64,000 nt of DNA from Deltaproteobacteria bacterium HGW-Deltaproteobacteria-14 (GTDB lineage: Bacteria; Myxococcota_A; UBA9042; PHBI01), in the NCBI GenBank assembly GCA_002841945.1, contig PHBI01000008.1, positions 20,275-84,274 on the forward strand, in the 5' to 3' direction. Under the pieces are notes generated by a model. That model was not told where the DNA came from. It did not search any database and saw only the letters and a list, made by a program, of their open reading frames with translations. This document shows, piece by piece, positions 7,738-16,509 of this stretch (its first letter is position 1; every line of letters starts with the position of its first letter). The position numbers were made by a program, and so were the translations under genes.

Positions 7738-10308
7738 TCAGGGCGTCAGGTCTGCAGCGTATCCGGGCGGGTCGGTGGTGCCGGTGAGGGCGTCGCGGTA
7801 GAGCAGCGCGACGTAGCCAGCGCCCGCGCTCGCGGTGAAGGTCGTGCCGTACTGGCTGTAGTTCACGCCGCCGCGGGCGGTGACCCGGCCGGTCCCGAGA
7901 TCGAGGGTCGTCGCCTCGAGGCGCACGTAGCCGCCCGCGCCCGCGCCGCTGCGCGCGGCCGTCGGGACGCCGAACCCGTTGGCGCTCACCTGGCCGCTCG
8001 CGCCGACGGTCAGGGTCCCGCCCACGTACAGCGCGATGATGCCGCCGCCCAGCGTCTGCCCGGGGCCGGTGAGGCTCGGCCCGCTGCCGTTCCAACACGA
8101 GTAGCTGCCCGCCTGCGCCGAGCCGAAGGTGAGCCTGGTGCCGTCGGCGACGCCGTACACTCCGCCGCCGGCGGCCGGAGTGCGGCCGGTGTTGCTGCGC
8201 CCGGTGGCGCCGGACGTGGCGTGCCCCGGCGCTGAGTTGACGTCGCTGGTGGACCAGAAGGACGAGTCATAGACCGCCGCGTAGCCGCCGGGCGCGCCGT
8301 AGGCGGTCTGGGTCGTCACGCGCGCGGGGCCGTCGATGGTCTCGCCCCGCTCCGTCGCCACGCTGTCGGAGCAGCTCGAGTTGTCGGTGCTGCCTCGGCC
8401 CGGGCGGTAGCCGGCGTTGGCCACGCTGATGGTCCCGTCGAGGGTGAGCGTGCCCGCTCGGAGCGCGAAGACCCCGCCGGTCAGCCCATCCCAGGCCGTG
8501 ACGCTGAGGGTCGCCCCGCTCGGTACCGCCAGGGCGTCGTAATGGGGGACGCGCTGGAGCAGGACCTTCTGTTGGCCGGTGGCGACCCCGATGTTGGCGT
8601 CGCCACCGGCCGCTTCCCCGTAGAAGTTCGCCTTGGCTGCCGCGAACGTCACCACGGTGCCGGTGACGTCGGAGACCGTGAGGAGCTCGTAGTTGCCAAC
8701 GTTGGCGACGCCGGCCGCGGCGCCCTGGGCGTTCAGCAGCAGCACCTCGTCGCCCGGCGCGAGGCACTCGGCGGTCGGGGCGGGGGCCACGGTCGCGGTC
8801 AGCGAGGAGAGCGCGACGACCGAGTAGCCGACCATGTCGGCGCAGGTCCGGCCGCTCGCCGGCAAGAGCGGGGCCGAGCTCAGGTTGGTCGTGCCCAGCG
8901 GGGCCTCCAACTCGCAGGTGCCGTTGCAGCCGTCGCCGTCGAGGGTGTTGCCGTCGTCGCAGGCCTCGCCGGCGCCGGGGTCCAAGGTCCCGTCGCCGCA
9001 GGCGGTCGCCACCAGGTCGAGGGTCGCCGCGGCGGAGACGCAGCCCGCGTCGGGGTAGGCGACGAAGATCCAGGCGGTCTCGCCCTCGGCCAGGTCGAGC
9101 CAGATCGACGGGTCGCTGCCGGCGGCGGCGGTGCAGGCGAGCTCGGCCCCGACACACGCGTCGCGGGCGTACAGGACGGGCTCGAAGCCGTCGCCGTGGG
9201 CGGTCATGCGGTAAGAGCCCGCGGTGGGCGCGGTGAAGGCGACCGTGTGCTCGGGGCCGCTCGCGCCGCAGCTCGCGCCCACGTCGTCGTCGCTCGCGGC
9301 GCACAGGTCGGCGCTGGTCACGTCCACCCCCGGCGCGGCCACCACGCCGTCCTCGCACAACGCGCGCCGCGAGTAGCCGAAGGTGACCGCCGAGCCGGCG
9401 GCGCAGGTGATGTCGTCGACCGTGTCGGCGGTGATCGCGACGTCCCAGTGGACGAGCGGCCAGCCCTCGGCGTAGGCCGCGGCGGCGCCGACGTCGACCC
9501 AGCCCACCGCCTGGAAGCGGCACACGCCGCCCACGTTGGCGGCGAGCCAGGCGTCGGCGAGGCGCCAGCTGAGGTCGATGTAGTGGCCGTTGGCGACCTG
9601 GGCGACGCCGGCGAAGCGCAGCGCAGCGGCGACGGCGGTCGTGAGCGCGTCCCCCTCGCTGAAGCAGGTCGGGGCGCCCCCCGCGTCGGTGCAGCACAAG
9701 GCGGCGCCCGCGAGGGTGACGGCGCTCGCCTCGTCGATGCCCGCGGTGCAGCTCAGGCCGGTCACGAGGGTCGGGCCGCGGTCTCCGGTCGTGGGGTCGT
9801 GGGCGAGGGCGTCGACGCAGTCGTACTTGGCCGAGCAGAAGACGTCCTGCAGGTCGAAGGAGAGGTCGAGGAAACCCTGCTGAGCGGCGCGCGCGACGGT
9901 CAGATCGAAGGTGACGGCGGCGTCGGCGTTGGCGACGCAGGGGACGACGCGGCTGGCCGCGGGCGGCAGGGCGACGTCGGTCAGCGGCGCGCCGCCGGGG
10001 CCGAGGACGTCGATCAGCGTGACGGTGACGCGGTTGTCGACGCCCGCGACGCACGGCGAGATGTAGGTGAGCGAGCCGTCGGCGTCGCCGCCGCGGTCGT
10101 CGAGGGTCACGACCGGCGACCAGGCGCCGCCGTCGTCGTACTCGATCAGGACATCGTAGATCGCGCCGGTGACCAGCGGCAGCGTCAGCGGGGCGACGTC
10201 GATCGCCACCCGGCCGGCGGCCTCCCGCGGTGCGTCAAGGCACGCGGGTGACGCGAGCAAGCCGACCCAAGCCGCAATTGCGGCCGTCGCTGTCCGTGGT
10301 TGTCGCAT
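7738..10308 (-). CDS. Large cysteine-rich lipoprotein with DUF4215 repeat
   Basis: An 856-residue protein with a lipoprotein signal (lipobox SPAC, Cys23). The first 430 residues are rich in beta strands and paired cysteines. Around residues 436-465 is the DUF4215 myxobacterial cysteine-rich repeat (CGDGTLDPGAGEACDDGN, then DGDGCNGTCE). The C-terminal half is glycine-, serine- and threonine-rich with repeated strand motifs (GTLTLDGTISVANAG, TLTVGASGQVSANG) that suggest a parallel beta-helix or adhesin-like surface domain. Proteins of this build are abundant in myxobacteria and are thought to be displayed on the cell surface. No catalytic motif is seen. It converges on the tetraheme gene with a 53-base gap. 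Confidence 0.75.
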   Translation of the reverse strand: MRQPRTATAAIAAWVGLLASPACLDAPREAAGRVAIDVAPLTLPLVTGAIYDVLIEYDDGGAWSPVVTLDDRGGDADGSLTYISPCVAGVDNRVTVTLIDVLGPGGAPLTDVALPPAASRVVPCVANADAAVTFDLTVARAAQQGFLDLSFDLQDVFCSAKYDCVDALAHDPTTGDRGPTLVTGLSCTAGIDEASAVTLAGAALCCTDAGGAPTCFSEGDALTTAVAAALRFAGVAQVANGHYIDLSWRLADAWLAANVGGVCRFQAVGWVDVGAAAAYAEGWPLVHWDVAITADTVDDITCAAGSAVTFGYSRRALCEDGVVAAPGVDVTSADLCAASDDDVGASCGASGPEHTVAFTAPTAGSYRMTAHGDGFEPVLYARDACVGAELACTAAAGSDPSIWLDLAEGETAWIFVAYPDAGCVSAAATLDLVATACGDGTLDPGAGEACDDGNTLDGDGCNGTCELEAPLGTTNLSSAPLLPASGRTCADMVGYSVVALSSLTATVAPAPTAECLAPGDEVLLLNAQGAAAGVANVGNYELLTVSDVTGTVVTFAAAKANFYGEAAGGDANIGVATGQQKVLLQRVPHYDALAVPSGATLSVTAWDGLTGGVFALRAGTLTLDGTISVANAGYRPGRGSTDNSSCSDSVATERGETIDGPARVTTQTAYGAPGGYAAVYDSSFWSTSDVNSAPGHATSGATGRSNTGRTPAAGGGVYGVADGTRLTFGSAQAGSYSCWNGSGPSLTGPGQTLGGGIIALYVGGTLTVGASGQVSANGFGVPTAARSGAGAGGYVRLEATTLDLGTGRVTARGGVNYSQYGTTFTASAGAGYVALLYRDALTGTTDPPGYAADLTP

Positions 10309-10450
10309 CCTCAGGCTCCCGTTTCCGCATCATGTTATCGCGTTTGCGAGGGCAGGGCATTCGCAATCGCGACGGGGTTGTACCCGGCGCGCGGGCACCC
10401 GGCGGTGTGGGCGGTTGTCCGGTGGCGGGGAGTGCGCTCTACTCCCGCGC

Positions 10451-12445
10451 ATGAACGCCACTCTGCTGCGCCTCCTCCCGGTCCTGCTCATCGCCGCCTG
10501 CGCCTCGACGCCGCCGCCTGCGCCACCGGCGCCGGCCGTGCCCGCCGTGCCCACCGCGCCGCAGGCTCCGCCGGAGCCGCCGTATCGCGTCGAGGACGAC
10601 GGGGTCGTGCGCCTCGAGGCGACCCCGGAGATCCCCGGCGAGGTGCGCGACCGCCTGCGCCAGTACCTCAACACGCGCAGCGCGGCGCTGGCCGACCTCG
10701 CCCCGGACGGCTCGGGGGCGCTGGTCCTGACGCGCTTCGCCGAGACGCGGCAGCTCCACCGGCTGACCGAGCCCCTGGGCGCGCGCACCCAGCTGACCTT
10801 CGCCGACGAGCCCGTCAGCGGCGCGAGCTTCGTGCCGAACGACCCGAACGCGGTGCTCGTCAAGGCCGACATCGGCGGCAACGAGCAGCACCAGCTGAGC
10901 CGCCTCGACCTGACGACCGGGCGGTCGACGCTGCTGACCGACGGCAAGAGCCGCAACCAGTCTCCCGTGTGGTCGCGCGCCGGCGAGCGCCTCGCCTGGG
11001 CGAGCACGGCCCGCAACGGCAAGGACTTCGACCTGTGGCTCGGCGACGGGGCGACGCCGGCCGGGAACGCGTTGCTGCTCGAGGTGAGCGGCCTCTGGTA
11101 CCCGATCGAGTGGTCGCCGGACGACGAGCGCCTGCTGGTCGGCGAGTACGTGTCCATCAACGAGTCGCGCCTCTACCTGCTCGACGTGGCGACCAAGGCG
11201 CTGACCCGGCTCAGCCCGGAGGCGCCCGTGGCGGCCTATCGCGCGGCCGCCTTCGGCAAGGGCGGCGCGAAGGTCTACGCGACCAGCGACCGCGACGGCG
11301 AGTTCACCGAGCTCTACGAGGTCGACCTCGCGTCCGGCGCCTGGAAGTCCATGACCCACCACGTGCCGTGGGACGTGACGGAGCTTGCGGTGTCGCGCGA
11401 CGGGGGCACGGTCGCGTTCGTCGTCAACGAGGACGGCTTCTCGCAGCTCCGGCTGCTCGACGGGCGCACGGGCAAGCAGGTCATCGTCCGGGGGCTCCCG
11501 CGCGGGGTGCTCAGTGACCTGATCTTCGCGCGCAAGGCCGACGTGCTGGGGTTCAGCGCCGTGACGCCGACGTCGACCGGGGACGCGTACACCCTGAAGC
11601 TCAAGGGCAACAAGCTCGCGCGCTGGACCAAGAGCGAGATGGGCGGGCTCGATCCGGCCAGGCTCGTCGCGCCGACGCTCGTGCGCTTCGAGACCTTCGA
11701 CGGGCGTCAGATCCCGGCGCTCTACTACCGCCCGCCCGGGCCGGGGCCGTTCCCGGTGCTCGTCAACATCCACGGCGGCCCGGAGTCGCAGGCGCGGCCG
11801 GTGTTCAGCGCCCTGACGCAGTACCTCGCGGCCGAGCGCGGGATCGCCGTGATCTACCCCAACGTCCGCGGCTCGGACGGCTACGGCAAGAGCTACCTGC
11901 TGCTCGACAACGGGATGAAGCGCGAGGACTCGGTCAAGGACATCGGGGCGCTGCTCGACTGGATCGGCGCGCAGCAGGAGCTCGACGCGCAGCGGGTCGG
12001 TGTCCTCGGCGGGTCGTACGGCGGCTACATGGTGCTGGCCTCGCTCGTCACCTACGCCGAGCGCATCAAGGCGGGGCTCGACGTGGTCGGGATCTCGAGC
12101 TTCGTGACCTTCCTCGAGAACACGAGCGCCTATCGGCAGGACCTGCGGCGCGCGGAGTACGGCGACGAGCGCGACCCGGCGATGCGCGCGTTCCTCGAGC
12201 AGGTGTCGCCGCTCAACCGCGTCGGCGCCATCACCAGCGCCCTGTTCGTCGCCCAGGGGGCGAACGACCCGCGGGTGCCCGAGGGGGAGGGGCGGCAGAT
12301 CGTCGACGCGGTGCGCACGACCGGCGCGGACGTCTGGTACATGCTCGCGCGCAACGAGGGGCACGGCTTCGCCAAGAAGCAGAACCGCGACACCCTCTAT
12401 CTCCTCGCCGCGCTGTTCTTCGAGCGGCACCTGCTCGGGCTGTGA
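10451..12445 (+). CDS. S9 family prolyl oligopeptidase-type peptidase, lipoprotein
   Basis: A 664-residue protein with a lipoprotein signal (LLIAACAS, Cys at about 17) and a Pro/Ala-rich linker. Residues about 50-390 form a WD40-like propeller (PVWSRAGERLAWAS, IEWSPDDERLLVGE, RDGGTVAFVVNEDG). The C-terminal alpha/beta-hydrolase has the oxyanion region NIHGGPE, the nucleophile GGSYGGYM (Ser522), Asp in GANDPRVP and His in EGHGF. This is the dipeptidyl-peptidase/acylaminoacyl-peptidase architecture; it would degrade short peptides at the membrane surface. It is monocistronic. A six-base-pair hairpin overlaps its stop (12444-12461). Confidence 0.88.
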   Translation: MNATLLRLLPVLLIAACASTPPPAPPAPAVPAVPTAPQAPPEPPYRVEDDGVVRLEATPEIPGEVRDRLRQYLNTRSAALADLAPDGSGALVLTRFAETRQLHRLTEPLGARTQLTFADEPVSGASFVPNDPNAVLVKADIGGNEQHQLSRLDLTTGRSTLLTDGKSRNQSPVWSRAGERLAWASTARNGKDFDLWLGDGATPAGNALLLEVSGLWYPIEWSPDDERLLVGEYVSINESRLYLLDVATKALTRLSPEAPVAAYRAAAFGKGGAKVYATSDRDGEFTELYEVDLASGAWKSMTHHVPWDVTELAVSRDGGTVAFVVNEDGFSQLRLLDGRTGKQVIVRGLPRGVLSDLIFARKADVLGFSAVTPTSTGDAYTLKLKGNKLARWTKSEMGGLDPARLVAPTLVRFETFDGRQIPALYYRPPGPGPFPVLVNIHGGPESQARPVFSALTQYLAAERGIAVIYPNVRGSDGYGKSYLLLDNGMKREDSVKDIGALLDWIGAQQELDAQRVGVLGGSYGGYMVLASLVTYAERIKAGLDVVGISSFVTFLENTSAYRQDLRRAEYGDERDPAMRAFLEQVSPLNRVGAITSALFVAQGANDPRVPEGEGRQIVDAVRTTGADVWYMLARNEGHGFAKKQNRDTLYLLAALFFERHLLGL

Positions 12446-12539
12446 CCTGAAGCGGCAGGTCGAAGACGGGAATCGGCGAGGCGGCGGATCATGCTCCATG
12501 GCTACCGTGCCTCGCCCCCTCCGGCGAGCGTCCCCGCGG

Positions 12540-12890
12540 CTACTTGGCGTAGAAGAAGCGCTCGTGGACGATCTTACCGTCCTTCCAGGTGCGCACCGCC
12601 ACCTGGTTCATCTCGACGCGGCCGACCCCCACGAACGAGAGATCCCACGACCACTGCGACAAGCTCGTGTCGCCGTTGACCGCGCTGGCGACCAGCGTCG
12701 CCCCGAAGAACTCCTCGATGCTCCCGAAGAACTCGAGCTCGCGCTTGCGGTTGAGCGCCTTGCCGACGAAGGGGGCCTCGCTGTTCTCCTGCATCACGAC
12801 GTCGTCGGCGTAGAACTCGTCGAAGGCCTCGATGGCCTTGCCGGAGAGGATCAGCTCGTTGACGCGGGTGTCGATGGTCTGCACGTTCAT
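12540..12890 (-). CDS. NTF2-like / SnoaL-type fold protein
   Basis: A 116-residue cytoplasmic protein. The layout is that of the SnoaL-like NTF2 family: an N-terminal helix with a FDEFYADDVVMQEN turn, KREL, then curved strands (ATLVASAVNGD, WSWDLSFVGVG, VEMNQVAVRTWKDGKIVHERFFY). The family includes ketosteroid-isomerase-like enzymes and non-catalytic stress proteins, and the substrate cannot be assigned. The ATG has AGGAA upstream. Two inverted repeats built on GAAACA lie 50-100 bases upstream and may control it. Confidence 0.7.
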   Translation of the reverse strand: MNVQTIDTRVNELILSGKAIEAFDEFYADDVVMQENSEAPFVGKALNRKRELEFFGSIEEFFGATLVASAVNGDTSLSQWSWDLSFVGVGRVEMNQVAVRTWKDGKIVHERFFYAK

Positions 12891-12940
12891 CTCGGTTCCT
12901 GGGCTGGAGGTTACCGAGACACCATGGCCACCGAGACGCG

Positions 12941-12987
12941 GAAACAGAAGACCCTGTTTCTACACTCAGTGTTTCCATGTGGAAACA
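12941..12987 (-). promoter_or_regulatory. Two GAAACA/TGTTTC inverted repeats upstream of the NTF2-like gene
   Basis: The first site pairs GAAACAG (12941-12947) with CTGTTTC (12954-12960). The second is an 18-bp palindrome, TGTTTCCA-TG-TGGAAACA (12970-12987). Their centres are 28 bases apart and share a core, which suggests binding sites for one dimeric regulator. They could also act as an RNA hairpin terminating trmL. Confidence 0.4.
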
Positions 12988-13053
12988 GTAGGCGACGCTG
13001 GAGCTGCCGTCCAGGCTCGGCTACCACGGCTCTGGCGTCAGCTCCGCCGCGCC

Positions 13054-13512
13054 TCAGCCCAAGCCTGGAAAGCCCTGATGGCGCAGCGCGTCGTAGACCA
13101 CGATGGCGACGGAGTTCGAGAGGTTGAGGCTCCGGACGTGGCTCGTGATGGGGATCTTGTAGAGGTCGCCGGCGTAGGCGGCGCGGAGCTCGCTCGGGAG
13201 GCCCGTCGTCTCGGTCCCGAAGACGAACCACGGGTCCTCACCCGGCTCGAACGCCGTGTAGGGGCGGGTCGCGTGGCTCGAGAAGAAGGCGAGGCGCTCA
13301 GGGGCGCGCTCGGCGACGAGCGCCTCGAAGCTGTCGTGCAGGTGCAGCTTCACGCGCGGCCAGTAGTCGAGCCCGGCGCGCTTGAGGTAGCGGTCCTCCA
13401 GCGAGAAGCCGAGCTTGCCGACCAGGTGCAGGTCGACGTCGGTGCCGGCGCACAGGCGCGAGATGTTACCCGTGTTCTGCGGGATCAGCGGGTTGACGAG
13501 GACGACGTGCAT
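13054..13512 (-). CDS. trmL: tRNA (cytidine(34)-2'-O)-methyltransferase
   Basis: A 152-residue SPOUT enzyme at the normal length of TrmL. It has the three conserved motifs: IPQNTGNISRLCAGT (10-24), FGTETTGLP (about 97-105) and the knot segment IPITSHVRSLNLSNSVAIVVYD (about 117-138). It 2'-O-methylates the wobble base of certain leucine tRNAs using SAM, as a homodimer. It follows the ParA gene with a 13-base gap and is probably co-transcribed with it. Confidence 0.92.
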   Translation of the reverse strand: MHVVLVNPLIPQNTGNISRLCAGTDVDLHLVGKLGFSLEDRYLKRAGLDYWPRVKLHLHDSFEALVAERAPERLAFFSSHATRPYTAFEPGEDPWFVFGTETTGLPSELRAAYAGDLYKIPITSHVRSLNLSNSVAIVVYDALRHQGFPGLG

Positions 13513-13525
13513 CGGCGGACGGCCC

Positions 13526-14596
13526 TCAGCCCCCGGGCGCGTACTGGCGGGGCATCACCTGGCTCGGCGCCTCGCGGCCCAGCGAGATGACGCGCTCGAC
13601 CAGCGCCTCGTAGTCGTTGGCCGCGACCGACTTCGGCGCGAACTCGAAGATCGACTGGTGCTGGGCGGGCGCCTCCTTCAACCGGGTGTTGATGCGGATG
13701 GGCGGCAGCACCTTGTCCTTGAAGTAGCGCTCGAGGTTGCGGATGACCTCGTGGGAGATGCGGTTGCGGACGTCGTAGAACGTCGGCAGCACCCCGAGGA
13801 TCGTGATGGGGTGCCGCAGCTCCTCTTGCACGCCGCGGAGGGTCTCGAGGATCTGCTTGACGCCCACCAGCGAGAGGTAGTCGCAGGCCACCGGGATCAG
13901 CACCTGGTCCGCAAAGTAGAGCGCGTTCTGGTTCAGCAGGCTGAGGCTCGGGCCGCAGTCGAGCACCACGTAGTCGTAGTCGAGCACGTCCTTGAAGCGG
14001 TTCTTCATCACCCGCGCCGGCTGGTGGACGTGGGCGAGGTGGACCTCGACCTTGGCGAGGAGGTTGTTGCTCGGCAGGAGATCGAGGTTCTCGCGGACGT
14101 TGATGATCGCGTCGCCGGGCTCGAGGCCGTCCACCATGACGTGGTAGAGGTTCTGCTCGCCCGAGGCCCCGAGACACACGCCGACGTTGCCCTGGGAGTC
14201 CATGTCGATGATGAGCGTCTTGTAGCCGGCCTGGGCCAGCCCGTGAGCCAGCGACACGGTCGTCGTCGTCTTGCCGGTGCCGCCCTTCTGGTTCATCACC
14301 GCGATGCGGCGCGCCCCCTTGCGCTGGCGGAGCTCCTGGCGGACCGGGTTCTCGCGGCACTCGGTGCTGCAGAAGAAGCGCTTCTCGCCGCCGACGAAGG
14401 CCATCTGATAGGCGTAGCGCGGCTCGAAGGCGGTGCCGCAGGCCGAGCAGGTCTGCTGGCGCTGCCCGAACAGCGCGCGCTCGTGACACGCCTGGCTGCA
14501 GTAGTAGGTGGCGACGTTCCCGGCCCGCTGGACCTGGAAGCTGAACCTGGGACTGAACTCGGTCTCACACACCGAGCACGTCACGACCTCGGACAT
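13526..14596 (-). CDS. ParA-family ATPase with two N-terminal zinc-finger-like motifs
   Basis: A 356-residue protein. Residues 1-85 hold two repeats of CxxC...CxxxC: TCSVC with CSQAC, and TCSACG with CSTEC, a TRASH/MYM-like treble-clef pattern. The deviant Walker A of ParA/MinD ATPases follows (MNQKGGTGKTTT, about 96-107), then IIDMDSQGN and VVLDCGPSLS. The rest matches Soj/ParA, and no ParB gene is nearby. Two adjacent ATGs exist (14599 and 14596); the second is five bases from GGAGG and is preferred. The fingers may let it bind a protein or nucleic acid partner in place of ParB. It heads an operon with trmL. Confidence 0.85.
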   Translation of the reverse strand: MSEVVTCSVCETEFSPRFSFQVQRAGNVATYYCSQACHERALFGQRQQTCSACGTAFEPRYAYQMAFVGGEKRFFCSTECRENPVRQELRQRKGARRIAVMNQKGGTGKTTTTVSLAHGLAQAGYKTLIIDMDSQGNVGVCLGASGEQNLYHVMVDGLEPGDAIINVRENLDLLPSNNLLAKVEVHLAHVHQPARVMKNRFKDVLDYDYVVLDCGPSLSLLNQNALYFADQVLIPVACDYLSLVGVKQILETLRGVQEELRHPITILGVLPTFYDVRNRISHEVIRNLERYFKDKVLPPIRINTRLKEAPAQHQSIFEFAPKSVAANDYEALVERVISLGREAPSQVMPRQYAPGG

Positions 14597-14645
14597 CATG
14601 CCCTCCGACCACTGCCGTGGGTTGCGGCTCGCGAGCCTTGCTCGG

Positions 14646-14674
14646 CGTATAGCACCATATATGGCAACTGTCGC
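14646..14674 (-). promoter_or_regulatory. Probable promoter of the ParA-trmL operon with a palindrome in the spacer
   Basis: Read on the minus strand, a -35-like GCGACA (14674-14669) and a -10 TATACG (14651-14646) are 17 bases apart. The spacer contains CCATATATGG, a perfect 10-bp palindrome (14655-14664) that could be an operator. The predicted transcript start is about 40 bases upstream of the ATG. Confidence 0.45.
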
Positions 14675-14727
14675 AACCCGATCCCGTCCGCGGCGTGGCG
14701 CGGTGCGGCCGTCACCAGGGCCTGCGA

Positions 14728-15267
14728 TCAGCGATCGAGCTCGTCCCAGAGCCGATCCTGCGCCTCGAGGGCGCCCGAGCTGCACCACGCACAGCTGAGC
14801 CCCGCGCAGGTGGGCTTGTGCTGCGTCCGGATCAGCGTCACCGGCCGCTCGGTGTGCCGGATCACGGTCTCGGCGACGCTCCCCGTCATCATCCTGGCGA
14901 ACCCCGTCCGGCCGTGGGTGCCCATGATGATCTGCTTGGCGTCGAGTCGATCGGCCTCCTCCACGATGCGCGTGGCCGGGATCCCGGCGATGACCAGCGT
15001 CTCGATCTCGAGGCCAGCGACCTCCTCGAACGCCAGATACGCGGGCAGGTGCGCCGCCGCCGCTCGGGTGACGTAGTCGATGGCGCGCACCGTCTCACCC
15101 TCGGGGTCCGGCTGGATCAGCGTCTCCGCCGCGACCGTCGGCGGCAGCTCCACCACGTGCAGCAGGACGAGCTTGGAGCTGTCACTGCGCGCGACCCCCG
15201 CGGCATGCCGGACGACCTCCGCCGAGCAGTCCGAGAAGTCGACCGGCACCAGGATGATCTCGCTCAT
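14728..15267 (-). CDS. Universal stress protein (UspA family) with a cysteine-containing tail
   Basis: A 179-residue cytoplasmic protein. It starts IILVPVDFSDCS and has the ATP-binding signature IIMGTHGRTGFARMMTGSVAETVIRHTERPV (about residues 112-142), so it belongs to the ATP-binding UspA class. Most such proteins end soon after the final strand (VTLIRT). This one continues about 30 residues with three cysteines close together (CAGLSCAWC), which might bind metal or form a disulfide. GAGGGGGG precedes the ATG. It lies 11 bases after the outer-membrane protein gene upstream and is probably co-transcribed with it. Confidence 0.88.
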   Translation of the reverse strand: MSEIILVPVDFSDCSAEVVRHAAGVARSDSSKLVLLHVVELPPTVAAETLIQPDPEGETVRAIDYVTRAAAAHLPAYLAFEEVAGLEIETLVIAGIPATRIVEEADRLDAKQIIMGTHGRTGFARMMTGSVAETVIRHTERPVTLIRTQHKPTCAGLSCAWCSSGALEAQDRLWDELDR

Positions 15268-15278
15268 GTGTTCCCCCC

Positions 15279-16016
15279 TCAGAATCGAAACCAGATGTCG
15301 GCCACGGGGAAGACGTGCAGCGTCTTGCGCTCGTCGGTGTTCGGCTCGTAGATGAACTCGCCGAAGCCGACCCCCCCCCCGAGGTGGACGACGTTGGACA
15401 GGGCTACGGCGTACATCAGCTCGAGGGACGGGCGGAGAAGGCGCCCGCCGTCGCTCGTGTCGAGGTAGCCGGTCGCGTGCAGCATCAGGAGCTGCGACGC
15501 GTCGATGAGCCAGTGCGCCGAGGCGTGGACCTCTGCCAGGCCGCGGGTTGGTCGCGCGCCGAGGAGATCGATCCCCGGACCCGCGCCCACCGAGAAGAGC
15601 CAGTCGCGACCGGCGCGGAACGTGAGCGTCGCCGTGAGCTGCACCGTCCCGGGGAAGCCGCTCCCCGGCGTCTCCTCGGTCGCCGGCGCCCCGGCCTCGT
15701 CCTCGCGCCGAATGAGCGACCACGAGCCCGCGAGGTTCAGCGCGACGGTCGCGACGCCGTACCGCGAGACCCGCCAGCGCAGCGCGATGTAGGGCTGGCC
15801 GAGCAGCAACAGGACCGGGTGGATCGCGACCTGCAACTCGTCCGTCACCCCGATGGACAGCGGCGTCATCACGCCGATCTCCACCATCCCCTGCTCGAGG
15901 GTGAACGCCGTCCCGTAGTTGAGGTCGATCGATCGGCGCCAATCAGCGCGCGCAGCGCCGATGCTCACCGCCGGGGCGAGCACCAGGACCAACGCGATGA
16001 TGATCCGGCGCAACAT
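15279..16016 (-). CDS. Outer-membrane beta-barrel protein
   Basis: A 245-residue protein with a signal peptide (MLRRIIIALVLVLAPAVSIGAARA). The mature chain is built of alternating hydrophobic strands (VEIGVMTPLSIGV, YGVATVALNLAGSW, VQLTATLTFRAG, LFSVGAGPGIDLLG, VVHLGGGVGFGEF) and ends in WFRF, a C-terminal aromatic as recognised by the BAM complex. No pore or enzyme family can be named. The next gene downstream, a universal stress protein, is 11 bases away. Confidence 0.75.
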   Translation of the reverse strand: MLRRIIIALVLVLAPAVSIGAARADWRRSIDLNYGTAFTLEQGMVEIGVMTPLSIGVTDELQVAIHPVLLLLGQPYIALRWRVSRYGVATVALNLAGSWSLIRREDEAGAPATEETPGSGFPGTVQLTATLTFRAGRDWLFSVGAGPGIDLLGARPTRGLAEVHASAHWLIDASQLLMLHATGYLDTSDGGRLLRPSLELMYAVALSNVVHLGGGVGFGEFIYEPNTDERKTLHVFPVADIWFRF

Positions 16017-16077
16017 GGCGACAGCATACGTGCGCCTCGCGTGGGTGCCAACGCTCCATCCTGCGCGACCGCGCCGG

Positions 16078-16107
16078 GGCGCCCGGGGAGCCGACCCCCC
16101 GGGCGCC
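16078..16107 (-). terminator. Hairpin terminator after the ComEA-like gene
   Basis: An 11-bp perfect stem (GGCGCCCGGGG at 16078-16088 with its complement at 16097-16107) and an eight-base loop lie 16 bases downstream of the ComEA-like stop and upstream of the outer-membrane protein gene. Confidence 0.6.
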
Positions 16108-16122
16108 GCGGCGGCGATCCCC

Positions 16123-16509
16123 TCAGCTCGCGTCGTCGCCGGGCTTCCTCGCGGGCTTCGGCAGCCGCACCGGGCCGCTCAGCGTCGTCGGCCCCTCGAC
16201 CCGCAGCCAGCCCTTGAGCTTGTGCACCGTCTTGAGGCCGATACCCTTGACCCGCGCCAGCTCGAGCGGGCCCTTGAAGGTGTGCTTGGCGCGGTAGGCG
16301 ACGATGCGCTCGGCCTTGGCCGGCCCGATCCCGGGGAGGTAGCCGAGCTGGTCGGCGGTGGCCTCGTTGATGTTGACCACCCCCTGGGCCGCGCCGTCGC
16401 TGGCGGTCGGGGGCGCCGCGGGGGGCGCGGCCAGCGCCGCGGACGCCGGGACGAGCAGGGCGAGGGCCATCAGGACGGCGATGAGGGGCTTTCTGGACTG
16501 CGAGGACAT
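16123..16509 (-). CDS. Exported helix-hairpin-helix protein, ComEA-like
   Basis: A 128-residue protein with a signal peptide (MSSQSRKPLIAVLMALALLVPASAALA) followed by a Pro/Ala linker. Residues about 45-105 hold two helix-hairpin-helix motifs: VNINEATADQLGYLPGIGPAKAERIV, then the second around ARVKGIGLKTVHKLKGWL. This is the DNA-binding module of ComEA, the periplasmic receptor used for DNA uptake, and also of related exported HhH proteins. No other competence gene is present here, so a role in transformation is an inference. AGGAG precedes the ATG. Flanking hairpins on both sides suggest a monocistronic unit. Confidence 0.82.
   Translation of the reverse strand: MSSQSRKPLIAVLMALALLVPASAALAAPPAAPPTASDGAAQGVVNINEATADQLGYLPGIGPAKAERIVAYRAKHTFKGPLELARVKGIGLKTVHKLKGWLRVEGPTTLSGPVRLPKPARKPGDDAS

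Noticed and set aside
7720..7740. CTGAC...GTCAG hairpin between the tetraheme and DUF4215 genes as a bidirectional terminator
   Set aside because: The stem needs a four-base bulge and cannot be distinguished from background pairing.
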